Shown here one piece after another: positions 15,893 through 25,879 of a stretch of 52,889 nucleotides of DNA. A model generated the notes under the pieces. That model was not told the origin of the DNA, did not search any database, and worked only from the letters and a program-made list of their open reading frames with translations. The stretch lies in NCBI GenBank assembly GCA_002296125.1, contig DBHI01000108.1, positions 1 to 52,889 of the forward strand, given 5' to 3'. Each line of letters opens with the position of its first letter. Within the stretch, counting starts at the first letter, position 1. Both the position numbers and the translations under genes were made by a program. Origin of the DNA: Anaerolineales bacterium UBA832. GTDB taxonomy: Bacteria > Chloroflexota > Anaerolineae > Anaerolineales > UBA11657.

Positions 15893-17593
15893 ATGAAATT
15901 AGTTTACAATGTTATTGTTTTTAGCATTTCTATTATATTTGCTGTGTCTTGCAATGGTAGTAGTCAAGTTGTTTCTGATCCTCTACCAACTTTTGTGCCA
16001 CCAGGCATTAGATTGAACCCATCAGTTGATAAAGACACAAAAGTTGCATTGAAGGTAGAGAAAAATTTGGGTGTAATTGCTAATTACAATTTTGATGTCT
16101 CATTAGATTATGTAGGACATCGTATACAAGTTACACAACTTATTGAGGTATTGAATCCAGGCCCAGATGTTTGGAATGAATTGGTTTTTTATTTACCGAA
16201 AGACTTGCAATCAGATAGATTTGTACTGAGCACTGTTGGTATACAGGATGGGATTGAATCATCTGCTACTCAGATGCAAGTAACAAAAGATGGTTTTCTT
16301 GTATTTCAATTATCTAAATATATTGAACCTAATCAATCTCGTATAGTTACGATTACATATGGTTTAGAAGCGCTGCAAGTTGATTTACAATCTTTAAGTC
16401 CAATTGGTGATGTTGGTTATAGTGAAAACGTTCTTCAATTTGTGCATTGGTATCCCATTTTAGTGCCATACAAACCTGGTGTGGGTTGGATTAGATGGTC
16501 TAATATAAATTCTATTTGGTCAATTTTGACGGAAATTAGTGACTATAATTTGTTGGTAAGATCTCCTGAAGGGGTGCTTGTAGCTAGTGGTGGTCCTTCG
16601 GAGCGTAGGGGGAACGAGTGGTATTTTGTGATGCAAAATGTACGACATATTGCATTTAGTGCTAGTCCCAACTATGAATTGAAAACACGCACGACTGCTG
16701 GTGTAACTATATATCTTTTTCATTTAATAGGTGATGGTTTTGCCGGTGATGCTGTCCTCAATGCAGTTAGTAGATCATTAGTGATGTTTAATGACAGATA
16801 TGGATATTATCCCTATACTAGTCTTGTAGTTGCACAAAACCATTATCGTTCAAGTATGGCTTCGGGCGGAATATTACTACATTCAGGATCTGGTTTTGAT
16901 ACTTATAGTGGTCAACCTGATTCTTTATTAACAGTTCTTGTACCATTAACTCTTTCTGAGATTTGGTGGGGTCAACTAGTAGGATATGATCGTATTGTTG
17001 AACCATGGATTGGTGCATCTTTGGCAATGTATTCTGAATATATGTACTATGAAGAATATTTTCCAGAATTAACAGAATGGTTTTGGACAGATCGGATAGA
17101 TTACTGGAATCCACAAGGTAGTTTAAATAGTACTGTTTATGAAATTAATAATAAACAGAGTTTAATGCAGAATACTTATCGTATAGGAGCTCGTTTTTTA
17201 CATGAAGTGAACAACAATATAGGAAGTAGTGCTTTTCGTAGTTTTACGAGGGATTTATATAGAAATAACGCGTTTAGGATGTTGGATACTCAGACATTTT
17301 TTGATATGTTGGCTAAATATCTTGGGTCTGATACAAACAGTATAAAAATGCGTTATTTTGATGAAAATATTGTTATACCTACATTGTCACCTCCTTTAAC
17401 ACCTATTTTTGATCTTAGTCAATCACCTACTGCTACGCCTGTTCAAAGGATTCATGAGGTAATTTCTGGTGATACTTTGGTAAGTATTTCAATCCAATAT
17501 GAGGTACCTATGCAAATGATAATTGATAGAAATCGGATAAGTGATGCATCACAAATTGTTGTTGGTAGTAGATTAATTATTCCTTACCCTTAA
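15893..17593 (+). CDS. M1-peptidase-like lipoprotein lacking zinc ligands, with C-terminal LysM
   Basis: The ATG at 15893 (GTG at 15890 also possible), 9 bases after GGAG, opens a lipoprotein signal peptide with AVSC and lipidated Cys20. The next ~200 residues are beta-rich, like the N-terminal domain of M1 aminopeptidases. The gluzincin segment is clear but dead. Where HExxHxWxG is expected the sequence is LTLSEIWWG, where W-L-N-E-G-F-A is expected it is WIGASLA, and the GxMEN exopeptidase loop is MASGGILL. All catalytic and zinc residues are missing. The last ~45 residues are a LysM domain (VISGDTLVSISIQYEVP through IVVGSRLIIPY) that would bind peptidoglycan-like glycans. It is probably a surface binding or scaffold protein, not a protease. 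It stands alone and converges with the phosphatase-like gene. Confidence 0.85.
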   Translation: MKLVYNVIVFSISIIFAVSCNGSSQVVSDPLPTFVPPGIRLNPSVDKDTKVALKVEKNLGVIANYNFDVSLDYVGHRIQVTQLIEVLNPGPDVWNELVFYLPKDLQSDRFVLSTVGIQDGIESSATQMQVTKDGFLVFQLSKYIEPNQSRIVTITYGLEALQVDLQSLSPIGDVGYSENVLQFVHWYPILVPYKPGVGWIRWSNINSIWSILTEISDYNLLVRSPEGVLVASGGPSERRGNEWYFVMQNVRHIAFSASPNYELKTRTTAGVTIYLFHLIGDGFAGDAVLNAVSRSLVMFNDRYGYYPYTSLVVAQNHYRSSMASGGILLHSGSGFDTYSGQPDSLLTVLVPLTLSEIWWGQLVGYDRIVEPWIGASLAMYSEYMYYEEYFPELTEWFWTDRIDYWNPQGSLNSTVYEINNKQSLMQNTYRIGARFLHEVNNNIGSSAFRSFTRDLYRNNAFRMLDTQTFFDMLAKYLGSDTNSIKMRYFDENIVIPTLSPPLTPIFDLSQSPTATPVQRIHEVISGDTLVSISIQYEVPMQMIIDRNRISDASQIVVGSRLIIPYP

Positions 17594-17613
17594 AACTAAC
17601 AATTACTAACGAT

Positions 17614-18420
17614 TTATTTGTCTTTTTGAAGAAGAGGTGATATTTCATCCCAGATCTGGGGACTCGATGTAGCTAGAGTAGGTATAGCAGTGTTCATATA
17701 ATCAATATTGTTTCTAGTGGGGAATAGAGGTTGATCTTTTATTGCATCAATTTTTCCTCCTGCTTCTTTGATTATCAAGTATGCACCTGCTATATCCCAT
17801 ATTTTTGGTTTTGGTAAAATGCTAAATATAGCATTACCATTTGCAACCAAATATAGTTCATATATTGTGGATCCAAATGTGCGTCGTTTAGCTCCTAAAC
17901 TATTTTTAATATTATAGTGGCGTTCAGTTCCTGAAGTACATGTAAATATTGAAGAACGGTTTATTGTAAGGAATTGTTTAGTTGAAATTGGTCTGTCATT
18001 GACAAATGCACCTTGACCAATAGATGCATAGCATAATATATCTAATATAGGGAAGTTTAATACTGAAATAGAAGGGATTCCATTGATTAATTTTGAGATT
18101 GATACTCCCCATATTGGTAATCCTTGGCTGTAGTTGGTGCTTCCATCAAGCGGATCGACTATCCATAAATTGTTTACATGTGATTTGAAGTCACGTGTTG
18201 ATTCCTCACTGAGAATATTATCTGTTGGATAATTGTAATGGATTTGCTCGTAGATAAATTCGTCAGTTTCTTTGTCAGCTCTAGTGAAAGTTGTACCATC
18301 TATTTTTGTGCTTATATAGTCATTGTGTGATAATTCAGTGATTAGTCGTCCTGCTTTTAATGCTAATGCTTTAGCAAAAGTTAGGTTTTCTTCAAGTTTT
18401 TGTTTGTGATCAGTTTGCAT
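17614..18420 (-). CDS. Inositol monophosphatase family protein
   Basis: A 268-residue member of the Mg- or Li-sensitive phosphatase family (inositol monophosphatase, CysQ, SuhB). Metal-binding motifs are all present: ADKETDEF, LSEES, WIVDPLDGSTNYSQGLP and WDIAGAYLIIKEAGG. The substrate may be inositol phosphate, 3'-phosphoadenosine 5'-phosphate or histidinol phosphate; motifs do not decide. The ATG at 18420 with a GAGA upstream is preferred over a GTG at 18432. It is cytoplasmic. It lies 51 bases after rtcB on the same strand, possibly in one operon, and only 20 bases from the convergent lipoprotein stop. Confidence 0.9.
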   Translation of the reverse strand: MQTDHKQKLEENLTFAKALALKAGRLITELSHNDYISTKIDGTTFTRADKETDEFIYEQIHYNYPTDNILSEESTRDFKSHVNNLWIVDPLDGSTNYSQGLPIWGVSISKLINGIPSISVLNFPILDILCYASIGQGAFVNDRPISTKQFLTINRSSIFTCTSGTERHYNIKNSLGAKRRTFGSTIYELYLVANGNAIFSILPKPKIWDIAGAYLIIKEAGGKIDAIKDQPLFPTRNNIDYMNTAIPTLATSSPQIWDEISPLLQKDK

Positions 18421-18471
18421 GATATGTCTCACATTTTTATATAGTACTACTAAGTTGATTATCTTTTCCTA

Positions 18472-19617
18472 TCAATGTGACATTACTACACCAACTGGAT
18501 ACAGAGTATCAGTGACTTGAATTGTAGGTTTATGATACTCTAAAACGTCTTCTAGACGTCTATAACAATGAGGAGACTCATCAGGACTTCCACCTTCTAG
18601 GTGAATGTTTTTATCTTTCATCCATTTATGCATCATATTGTATGAAATTGTACCTCCTATTCTTTTACCGCTTCTATACTTTCCTGCAGCTTTTGTACGA
18701 GATATAACTCTTCCTGCTCCGTGAATAGTACTATGTAGAGCTTTTTTGCTTTCTAAAGAATCTAATCCTTTTACAATTACTGATATGTCACCCATGCTAC
18801 CTCCTATAAAACATTTTTGTTGGGGGTGAGCAGGAGTGGCTCCTTTGCGTACAATCCATAGGTGTTTATGATTATGTTTTTCATACCACGCATAGTTATG
18901 ATGATTGTGGATTTCTTCTAAGATATTTGCTCCTAACATAGAAGTTATTTTGTTGCATACCCAGTTACGTCCGGCATAAGCATATTTACCTGCAAGTTTC
19001 ATGGCAGCAAGATAATCTTGGGCGAGATTATCATTTACGTCTAATACTACTGGATAAATATCGTTGGGTTTTCCGCCGGCTGCTTTAATGTAATGAGTAG
19101 CAATTTGGTATCCTAATCCTCGAGAACCAAAATGTACACCTAGCCATATTCTATTCTTGTTGTCTACGAAAAGATCAACGTAATGGTTTCCTCCACCTAT
19201 AGTACCTAGTTGATTAGCAGCCAATTTTTTCCATTTTAGTAGAGGTTTGATTTTCCATGTATTATCATGAAATAAGTCATGCTCTGGTGCATTTTTGTTA
19301 GTCCCACCAACACCAAAAGAGATGTTTTTTGTTATATCTTTTAGAATTTTTGAAATATTATTGCGGATTTCTTCTGCTGATATATCAAGACGTACTGCTT
19401 TGTTTCCACATGCGATGTCATATCCTACTCCTGTTGGTGAAATTGCATCTTCATACGCTATGATACCGCCTATTGGCTGTATATATCCAAGATGATGGTC
19501 AGCCATTAAGGCACCGGAAACTGCTCTTTCATGTTCTAAGCAATTTTTGAGTTGTGCAACAGCATTAGTGTTTGGGATACCCCAAACGGGTATAGATTCA
19601 TGTAAAACAAAGGTCAT
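18472..19617 (-). CDS. rtcB: RtcB-family RNA ligase
   Basis: A 381-residue GTP-dependent ligase that joins RNA 3'-phosphate or 2',3'-cyclic phosphate ends to 5'-OH ends, acting in RNA repair or tRNA splicing. Metal ligands Asp67 and Cys70 lie in VGYDIACGN, GGGNH at 141-145, and HFGSRG at 162-167. RKGATPAH at 257-264 and IGGSMG contribute to GTP binding, and HGAGR with His299 is the guanylylation site. It is shorter than E. coli RtcB, as in the compact bacterial subgroup, and all catalytic residues are present. No archease or RtcR regulator is nearby; the next gene is the phosphatase-like protein. Confidence 0.93.
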   Translation of the reverse strand: MTFVLHESIPVWGIPNTNAVAQLKNCLEHERAVSGALMADHHLGYIQPIGGIIAYEDAISPTGVGYDIACGNKAVRLDISAEEIRNNISKILKDITKNISFGVGGTNKNAPEHDLFHDNTWKIKPLLKWKKLAANQLGTIGGGNHYVDLFVDNKNRIWLGVHFGSRGLGYQIATHYIKAAGGKPNDIYPVVLDVNDNLAQDYLAAMKLAGKYAYAGRNWVCNKITSMLGANILEEIHNHHNYAWYEKHNHKHLWIVRKGATPAHPQQKCFIGGSMGDISVIVKGLDSLESKKALHSTIHGAGRVISRTKAAGKYRSGKRIGGTISYNMMHKWMKDKNIHLEGGSPDESPHCYRRLEDVLEYHKPTIQVTDTLYPVGVVMSH

Positions 19618-19652
19618 GATGTGAGAATTTTATCTTAATTGAATTACTTCAA

Positions 19653-20984
19653 TTATGGAGTATCCCTATTAATCATTCGAGGATAAGGGCTAGTTTCTCG
19701 TATATGATCAACACCACATATCCATGAAACAGTACGTTCTATTCCCATTCCAAATCCCGCATGTGGAATGCTGCCAAATTTTCTTAAGTCTAAATACCAG
19801 TTGTAGTTTTCAATAGGTAGGTTATGATCCTTAATTCTGTTTACAAGAGTATCGTAATCATGTATACGTTCTGAACCACCTATAATTTCTCCATATCCTT
19901 CAGGTGCTAGAAGATCAGCTGAATAACATACTTCAGGTCTGTTTTCAACCTCTGGCATGTAGAATGCTTTCACTTCGGTAGGGTAGTGCGTGACAAAAAT
20001 GGGTTTGTCGTATAATTTTGTTAGTGCAGTTTCGTGTGGTGCGCCAAAGTCATCACCCCACTCAATATCGATGAGTGTTTTTTCATCTGTATCATCTTTT
20101 TCAGTTTTGATTTGGATAAGTTTTTGAATGGCGTCATCATAGGTTATCCTGGGAAAAGGAGGAACGACACGTTTTAGTTTATTAATATCTCTTTTAAGTA
20201 TTTCTAGTTCATTTGTACATTGATTTATACATGATTGTACTATGTGACTAACAAACTGTTCTTCTATTTCTAATAATTGCACTAGATCACAATAAGCAAT
20301 TTCAGGTTCTACCATCCAGAATTCTGTAACATGTTTACGAGTTTTAGATTTTTCCGCTCTGAAAGTTGGTCCAAATGCATATACCTTTCCAAATGACATA
20401 ATATTAGCTTCATTGTATAGTTGACCTGTTTGAGATAAATATGATGTCTTACCAAAATAGTCCAGTTCAAATAGTGTGGATGTACCTTCCGCTGCAGCAG
20501 GTGTAATTATTGGTGTTGAAATTTCTAAAAAGCCGTTTTGGTCTAACCATTCTCGTGCTGAGCGCATTACACATGCTCTTATTCGGAGTATTGCCCATTG
20601 ACGGGGTGCTCTTATCCATAAATGTCTTCGGTCCAAAAGGAAATCAACACCATGATTTTTTGGGGTAATAGGGTATTCATTAACAGATTGTAATATTTGA
20701 ATGTTAGTGACTCCTATTTCGAATCCCCCAGGTATTCCAGGAGCTCTTTCATCTTTGCGAACAACTCCTGTAATTAGGACAGAAGACTCTTGAGTGAGTT
20801 GTTGTGCAAAATCAAAAACCTTGTTACTTACATCATTTTGAAAAACTACGCATTGCACAATCCCTGTGCCATCTCGCAATTGGATAAAATTTATTTTTCC
20901 TTTACCAGTTTTGTTGTGAATCCATCCTTGTACTATTATTTCTTTGTCAATATATGCAGAAATATCGTTGATTTGAATGATCAT
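19653..20984 (-). CDS. asnS: Asparaginyl-tRNA synthetase
   Basis: A 443-residue class IIb synthetase that charges tRNA-Asn with asparagine. The N-terminal OB-fold anticodon domain has IVQGWIHNKTGKGKINFIQLRDG. The catalytic domain has the motif 1 region FLEISTPIITPAAAEG, motif 2 FGPTFRAEKSKTRKHVTEF and motif 3 GFGMGIERTVSWICG. The RKHVTEFWMVEPE form is typical of AsnRS and not AspRS. It is complete. The cell therefore need not depend on amidation of Asp-tRNA-Asn. It lies upstream of rtcB on the same strand with 35 bases between them. Confidence 0.95.
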   Translation of the reverse strand: MIIQINDISAYIDKEIIVQGWIHNKTGKGKINFIQLRDGTGIVQCVVFQNDVSNKVFDFAQQLTQESSVLITGVVRKDERAPGIPGGFEIGVTNIQILQSVNEYPITPKNHGVDFLLDRRHLWIRAPRQWAILRIRACVMRSAREWLDQNGFLEISTPIITPAAAEGTSTLFELDYFGKTSYLSQTGQLYNEANIMSFGKVYAFGPTFRAEKSKTRKHVTEFWMVEPEIAYCDLVQLLEIEEQFVSHIVQSCINQCTNELEILKRDINKLKRVVPPFPRITYDDAIQKLIQIKTEKDDTDEKTLIDIEWGDDFGAPHETALTKLYDKPIFVTHYPTEVKAFYMPEVENRPEVCYSADLLAPEGYGEIIGGSERIHDYDTLVNRIKDHNLPIENYNWYLDLRKFGSIPHAGFGMGIERTVSWICGVDHIRETSPYPRMINRDTP

Positions 20985-21023
20985 TTTATTTTCTCTGAAC
21001 TTATATATATAATTATAATCATA

Positions 21024-24000
21024 TTATTTATTGTTAATCAATTTTAGTCTATCTTTTATTGATTTTGGCAGTAAATCAAGCATCAGACGTTTTTCATGTT
21101 GATTGAATACATCAACATATAATACTATGGAAAGATACGAGAATATACCTATTATAATACTTAACAAAATGCTTATTCTTGATAACGTAATGATTACAGT
21201 AACCAATAATGTTGCTGCCATGAGTATTCGTCCAAACAATTTACTAAATGGTGTAGGACTTAGTTGTTTGTAAACTGTGGATTGAAATAATATTCCAAGT
21301 AGTAGTTCTGATAAAATTGTTGAAATAGCAGCAGCATAGAAACCATATATAGGTATGAAAATTATATTGACTACAATATTAAATATTGTGGCTATAAGGA
21401 ATGCGTTAGTCAACTTTCGTACTTGATTGATTGCAACTAATAGATAATTTGTAACGCTATTGATCCATCCGAAAGGAATTGACCAGACCATGATTTGTAG
21501 AGCTATTGCTCCTGTTGGAAGGAATTCTTCGCCTCCTAGAATGGTTATAAGAAACGGTGCTAGTGTGCTAGTTATTATGGCAATAGGAATTGCTATTACG
21601 AAAAGTAACTTGATCGCAAAATGATAGGTATTTATTAGCGACTTTTTATCTGTGTTAGCTTGTTGACTCATTAGTGGAAATATTGCAAAAGTAAAAAACG
21701 ATGGAACAATATTAAATGCTTCAATAAATTTATATGCAGTACTATAGCGACCTACTTCTGATTGTCCACGCATAGTTCTAATCATTGGAATATCTACTTT
21801 AAAGAATAAGGTAGCTAACAAATGATTTATCATAAGAGGGAAAGATTCACTAACCATTTGTTTTTGAAGATCCAGGTTAAATTCTGTTTGTGGTTTGAAA
21901 AATAGTTTTCTAATAATAACTATAAGAGCTGTTAAGGTTAATATATTTACAATGATGCTGGCACCAGCAAGCCCAACAAATCCATATCCTAATATGAGAG
22001 CGATTAATCCCAGTATGACTTTTAAGATAGTGCTAAAACTACTAATTGCAGCTGGATATTCAGCTTTTTCAAATGCGTAGAATACAGCTGTGATTCCAGT
22101 AGATATGGTTGAAAATAACATACCAATACTCAGGAGTACAATTGCTAAAATGGTATTTTGACCTAGTAGTCCTGAATTAATTTCATAAAGATAAATTACT
22201 CCTAGAAAGATTGGCATCGTTATTAATAACAAACCAATTCTCAAAATAGTACTATTTGCAAAAAATTGGTTGATATTGGCGAGATTTTTTGATGCTTCGC
22301 GTGTTAGCCAGGTGTTGAGACCAAAGTTTGCCCAAATTTCAAGCCAACCAACTAGTACTATTGCTGTTGCATAATTGCCTGCTTCAGCTGGACCTAGCAT
22401 TCTTAGGTAAAACATGGCAAATATGAAATCTACACTGCGATTGAGTAAGTTAAATCCCATAGGGGCTATGCTATTTTTTGCTATAGTATTGAGTCGAGAT
22501 AATCTTTTGTTCTTATAAGATATATGCCAAATCCATATAAAAAACAAAATTATCAGTGAAATAATAGAGATTGCTGAAATTACACTTCCTATTCTAAAAG
22601 ATAATGGGCTATATATTAATCTGATTGTATGTGATCCTTTTTCGAGAGGAATTGCTCTAAAATTACCGTGTGCTCTCAGTATTATTGATTTTGTTTCTGA
22701 TATTTGCTGAGTATTTTGGACATATGCTTGCCATCCATTATCAAAAGAATCTGTAATTACTACGTAACCGGGTTGAGACATTTCAGTGTATATTTCAAGT
22801 TTGTTAGACTTAGTAGAGGTAATTTTTGCTTTACCTATATTACAATCTGTTCGATTTGATGTGTTAGAGGAATTGCTATTGCTAATATTGTCTGCAGATT
22901 CTAGGACTAGAAAATGGTGTGGATCGTATTCTGTCAAATCAAGATCATTATTATGATTGAATACAATACAACTTTCTGGTAGTGTGTATACCCTTGGTAA
23001 GACTTTGTTGTTTTCATAGATAAACAATTCGTTTTCATATATTAGTGTGAATTTTTCCGAGTTGTCAATGTTTTGATTTGTAACAATATATTTCACATTT
23101 AACAAATCGAGTAGTGGCGAGTGCAGACCTTTCCAAGTGGTGATTGGTGATATTCTATTATATTGAAGAAGGTTTTGTGGTTCTATTAAGTTCATATAAT
23201 CAACATATTGTTTTGGTATGATAGAGTCATATCCTCGTATGTCTTTCATTCTAAAAAGCCAAGCTGAATTCGCATTAAGTATTTTGTCTCCATTTGGATC
23301 ATATGTGGTAAATCTCCAGTGACTTTTGTCTTTTTCCAAGAACTCTATGATGTCTGGTTTGTAATTTAGAATGTCCGGATTGCTGTTTGAATTAAAACCA
23401 TAACCAGCAAATATCAGATCAGTTACCAAAATTAACCATGCTATAAATTTCCATTTGGAGTGTGTAGCTGTATTAATCTTTTGTACAATCCATCCACTAA
23501 GTACTAATAGTATTGCACATTGTAGTATCCATCTGGCTTCATAGGAGAAAAACATTTGTGTTCCGGAAAATATAGTACTAGCACCAGATAATTCAGATAA
23601 GAGTGTTGATAGGATAGGATCAATTTCATTGAAAAATATGTAACTTACAAATAGACTTGCCAATAAAATAATACCGGAAAATATACTAATTTTAGATATA
23701 GTGTTAGCTGTTTTATGTAAATATCTTTGATTAAAATTTACAAAAGATTGGATGGTTGATGCTGATAGTAGAGATATACACAAACTTAATGGCCAAGACC
23801 AACGAAAAGGAGAATGTAATTGATCTAACGATGGTAAGTAGTATATTAATGCATACAGTGGAGTACCGAATATAAATCCCAAACATAAGATAGTCATTAT
23901 TAACCAAAATCCTACGTCAGACAATTGTTTTGTGGGAGATGTTTTTCTAGAAATATAGTTTATCAAAGCAATTATCGTTAGTAATATTGGTAGAATTCCT

Positions 24001-25097
24001 AGATAAATTCCTCCTTCTACATAGTTTTTTATTCCCCAATCTATAGTATTTGTATTTTCTCCATGACTGTTTTTGGTAACATTTTTCCAGTCCCAGGAGA
24101 ACATGTCCAAATATTGATGGTGTGTAGGGTTTCCGAAGAAATTGGGAACTAACATAGTTATTATTCGTCTGTAAGGATAGCCCCATTGTTGTACTTCCGA
24201 TAGGCTCGCTGATTCTTCACGAAAATTGTTGCTAGCTGCTTCAATCAGTGGAAATAGCTGTATAGCACTTAAGAGGAGTCCAAAACTAACAATTAAACAT
24301 ATAAGCAATAACATATTGATTAACATTTTGAAATCTATTATTTTCTTTAATAGTAATTTCAGTAAATGCCAGGATGAATAACTCGCTACAATGAGTAGAG
24401 AATAAGCAACAACTTCTGGATGACCAGCTAGTATTTGTAAACCAATTGCTATAGCACCTATACATATCCAAGGTATATGGGATGTCTTACCTAATATGGT
24501 GCGTTTATATATTAATCCGTCTATTGACAATAGTATTGTTGGGAGCCAGGCGGCACCTGCGACTATCATTGGAAAGACTGCACTAACTATCATGAATAAG
24601 CTTATTTGATATATTGTTGATGCAGTTAAGCAACTCCACTTGTCAAATTTCAGTGATCTACAGAATAAATACATGCTTATTCCTGCAATAATATATTGTG
24701 ATAGGATGAACCATCCATATGCTTTAGAAATTGGCAAAATATGAAACAATATACTAAATGGATATAACATGGAATGTTGTGCATTTGCTAAGAATGGGGT
24801 TCCACCAAATAAATAAGGGTTCCATAGAGGAATCTCTTTTGCATTTAATGATTCGCTAATAAAGTTTTGCCATACATAATTTTGTAAAACTAAATCGGAA
24901 AGCAAAGCATTGTGAGGGGGTTGATCAGATTGTAATATATCAATATCAGACGAAGATTTCCAGGGCTCAAATTCAATAAGGTTTTCAGTGGGTACAAGTG
25001 TGTTTTTTCCAATAGTGACATTTGCAAATATCAAAATTGGTGGCAGTATGAGTGCCAAAGGTACAAATAGTTTTTGTACAACTTTTAGTAGATTCAC
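21024..25097 (-). CDS. YfhO-type membrane protein fused to a Wzx-type flippase
   Basis: A 1357-residue polytopic membrane protein with two normally separate parts. Residues 1 to about 860 are YfhO-like: an N-terminal helix, the periplasmic motif IPLWNPYLFGGTPFLANAQ, about 12 membrane helices, and a long extracytoplasmic domain ending with PGYVVITDSFDNGWQAYV and IRLIYSPLSFRIGSVIS. YfhO proteins are linked to glycosylation of lipoteichoic acid or other envelope polymers. From about residue 870 (MGFNLLNRSVDF at Met880) a complete oligosaccharide flippase of the MATE/Wzx superfamily with about 12-14 helices follows, with no stop between them. It begins at a GTG overlapping the stop of the DPM1-like gene (GTGA). 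Lipid-linked sugar synthesis, transfer and flipping are thus encoded together. Fusion type: direct observation; role: inference. Confidence 0.88.
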   Translation of the reverse strand: MNLLKVVQKLFVPLALILPPILIFANVTIGKNTLVPTENLIEFEPWKSSSDIDILQSDQPPHNALLSDLVLQNYVWQNFISESLNAKEIPLWNPYLFGGTPFLANAQHSMLYPFSILFHILPISKAYGWFILSQYIIAGISMYLFCRSLKFDKWSCLTASTIYQISLFMIVSAVFPMIVAGAAWLPTILLSIDGLIYKRTILGKTSHIPWICIGAIAIGLQILAGHPEVVAYSLLIVASYSSWHLLKLLLKKIIDFKMLINMLLLICLIVSFGLLLSAIQLFPLIEAASNNFREESASLSEVQQWGYPYRRIITMLVPNFFGNPTHHQYLDMFSWDWKNVTKNSHGENTNTIDWGIKNYVEGGIYLGILPILLTIIALINYISRKTSPTKQLSDVGFWLIMTILCLGFIFGTPLYALIYYLPSLDQLHSPFRWSWPLSLCISLLSASTIQSFVNFNQRYLHKTANTISKISIFSGIILLASLFVSYIFFNEIDPILSTLLSELSGASTIFSGTQMFFSYEARWILQCAILLVLSGWIVQKINTATHSKWKFIAWLILVTDLIFAGYGFNSNSNPDILNYKPDIIEFLEKDKSHWRFTTYDPNGDKILNANSAWLFRMKDIRGYDSIIPKQYVDYMNLIEPQNLLQYNRISPITTWKGLHSPLLDLLNVKYIVTNQNIDNSEKFTLIYENELFIYENNKVLPRVYTLPESCIVFNHNNDLDLTEYDPHHFLVLESADNISNSNSSNTSNRTDCNIGKAKITSTKSNKLEIYTEMSQPGYVVITDSFDNGWQAYVQNTQQISETKSIILRAHGNFRAIPLEKGSHTIRLIYSPLSFRIGSVISAISIISLIILFFIWIWHISYKNKRLSRLNTIAKNSIAPMGFNLLNRSVDFIFAMFYLRMLGPAEAGNYATAIVLVGWLEIWANFGLNTWLTREASKNLANINQFFANSTILRIGLLLITMPIFLGVIYLYEINSGLLGQNTILAIVLLSIGMLFSTISTGITAVFYAFEKAEYPAAISSFSTILKVILGLIALILGYGFVGLAGASIIVNILTLTALIVIIRKLFFKPQTEFNLDLQKQMVSESFPLMINHLLATLFFKVDIPMIRTMRGQSEVGRYSTAYKFIEAFNIVPSFFTFAIFPLMSQQANTDKKSLINTYHFAIKLLFVIAIPIAIITSTLAPFLITILGGEEFLPTGAIALQIMVWSIPFGWINSVTNYLLVAINQVRKLTNAFLIATIFNIVVNIIFIPIYGFYAAAISTILSELLLGILFQSTVYKQLSPTPFSKLFGRILMAATLLVTVIITLSRISILLSIIIGIFSYLSIVLYVDVFNQHEKRLMLDLLPKSIKDRLKLINNK

Positions 25098-25834
25098 GAA
25101 TAACGGTCAGTATGTGTAAGTTTGCGATGTCGTTGCCCTACTTGTATAGTACGCCATACTGCTTCGAGCTTGATTTTTTGTGACATCTTAGAACGTCCTA
25201 TACGTCTATCTTCAAAATATATGGGTGTCTCATGTACTTTGTATTCTAGTTTTTCGGTAAGATATGCCATTTCAACTTGAAACACATATCCATTTGAACG
25301 TACTCTAGGCAATCCAATTCCAATCAAAGTATTTCGACGCCAAATTTTAAATCCTGCAGTTACATCTTTGACTTGTAATCCTAGAAGTATTTTAGCATAT
25401 ATGCTGTTAGCAAAAATACTGAGCAATTTGCGTCCCAATCCCCAATGTTCATCTAATCTTCCTCCTTTCACATATCTTGATCCTACTACTACATCATTAC
25501 TAGATAATAGATCTAACATTTTAGGCAGATATCTGGGTGAGTGTGAAAAATCACAGTCCATTTGGACTATTGCTTCTACGTTTGTTTGCAAAACATGAGT
25601 AAAGCCTGTGATATACGCACTGCCTAATCCTCGTTCGCCTATCCTATGCATCACTTCAATTTGTTGTGGATATTCTTTAGCAAGTTCGTCAGCAATTTGA
25701 CCTGTCCCATCTGGAGAGTTGTCATCAACAATCAATAATTTTATTTGAGGAATATTGAGCGACAGCAATGCCATAACCATCTTTTCTATGTTTTCAGATT
25801 CGTTATATGTAGGCAGTACGACGGCTATATTCAT
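25094..25834 (-). CDS. DPM1-like polyprenyl-phosphate glycosyltransferase (GT2)
   Basis: A 246-residue GT2 glycosyltransferase. VVLPTYNESENI is the nucleotide-sugar strand, VDDNSPDGTG follows, and QMDCDFSHSP holds the metal-binding acidic residues Asp93 and Asp95. VGSRYVKGG and FEDRRIGRSKM are typical of dolichyl/polyprenyl-phosphate mannose synthases. It would transfer mannose or another hexose from a nucleotide sugar to a polyprenyl phosphate on the cytoplasmic membrane face, giving the donor used by GT39- or YfhO-type membrane transferases. It has no C-terminal membrane helix, so it is the soluble single-domain form. Its stop overlaps the start of the YfhO-flippase fusion, strong evidence of joint function. 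Confidence 0.92.
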   Translation of the reverse strand: MNIAVVLPTYNESENIEKMVMALLSLNIPQIKLLIVDDNSPDGTGQIADELAKEYPQQIEVMHRIGERGLGSAYITGFTHVLQTNVEAIVQMDCDFSHSPRYLPKMLDLLSSNDVVVGSRYVKGGRLDEHWGLGRKLLSIFANSIYAKILLGLQVKDVTAGFKIWRRNTLIGIGLPRVRSNGYVFQVEMAYLTEKLEYKVHETPIYFEDRRIGRSKMSQKIKLEAVWRTIQVGQRHRKLTHTDRYS

Positions 25835-25879
25835 GGTTTTATAGGTGCAATTTAGTTAACCATATTGTGTTTTGTATTT

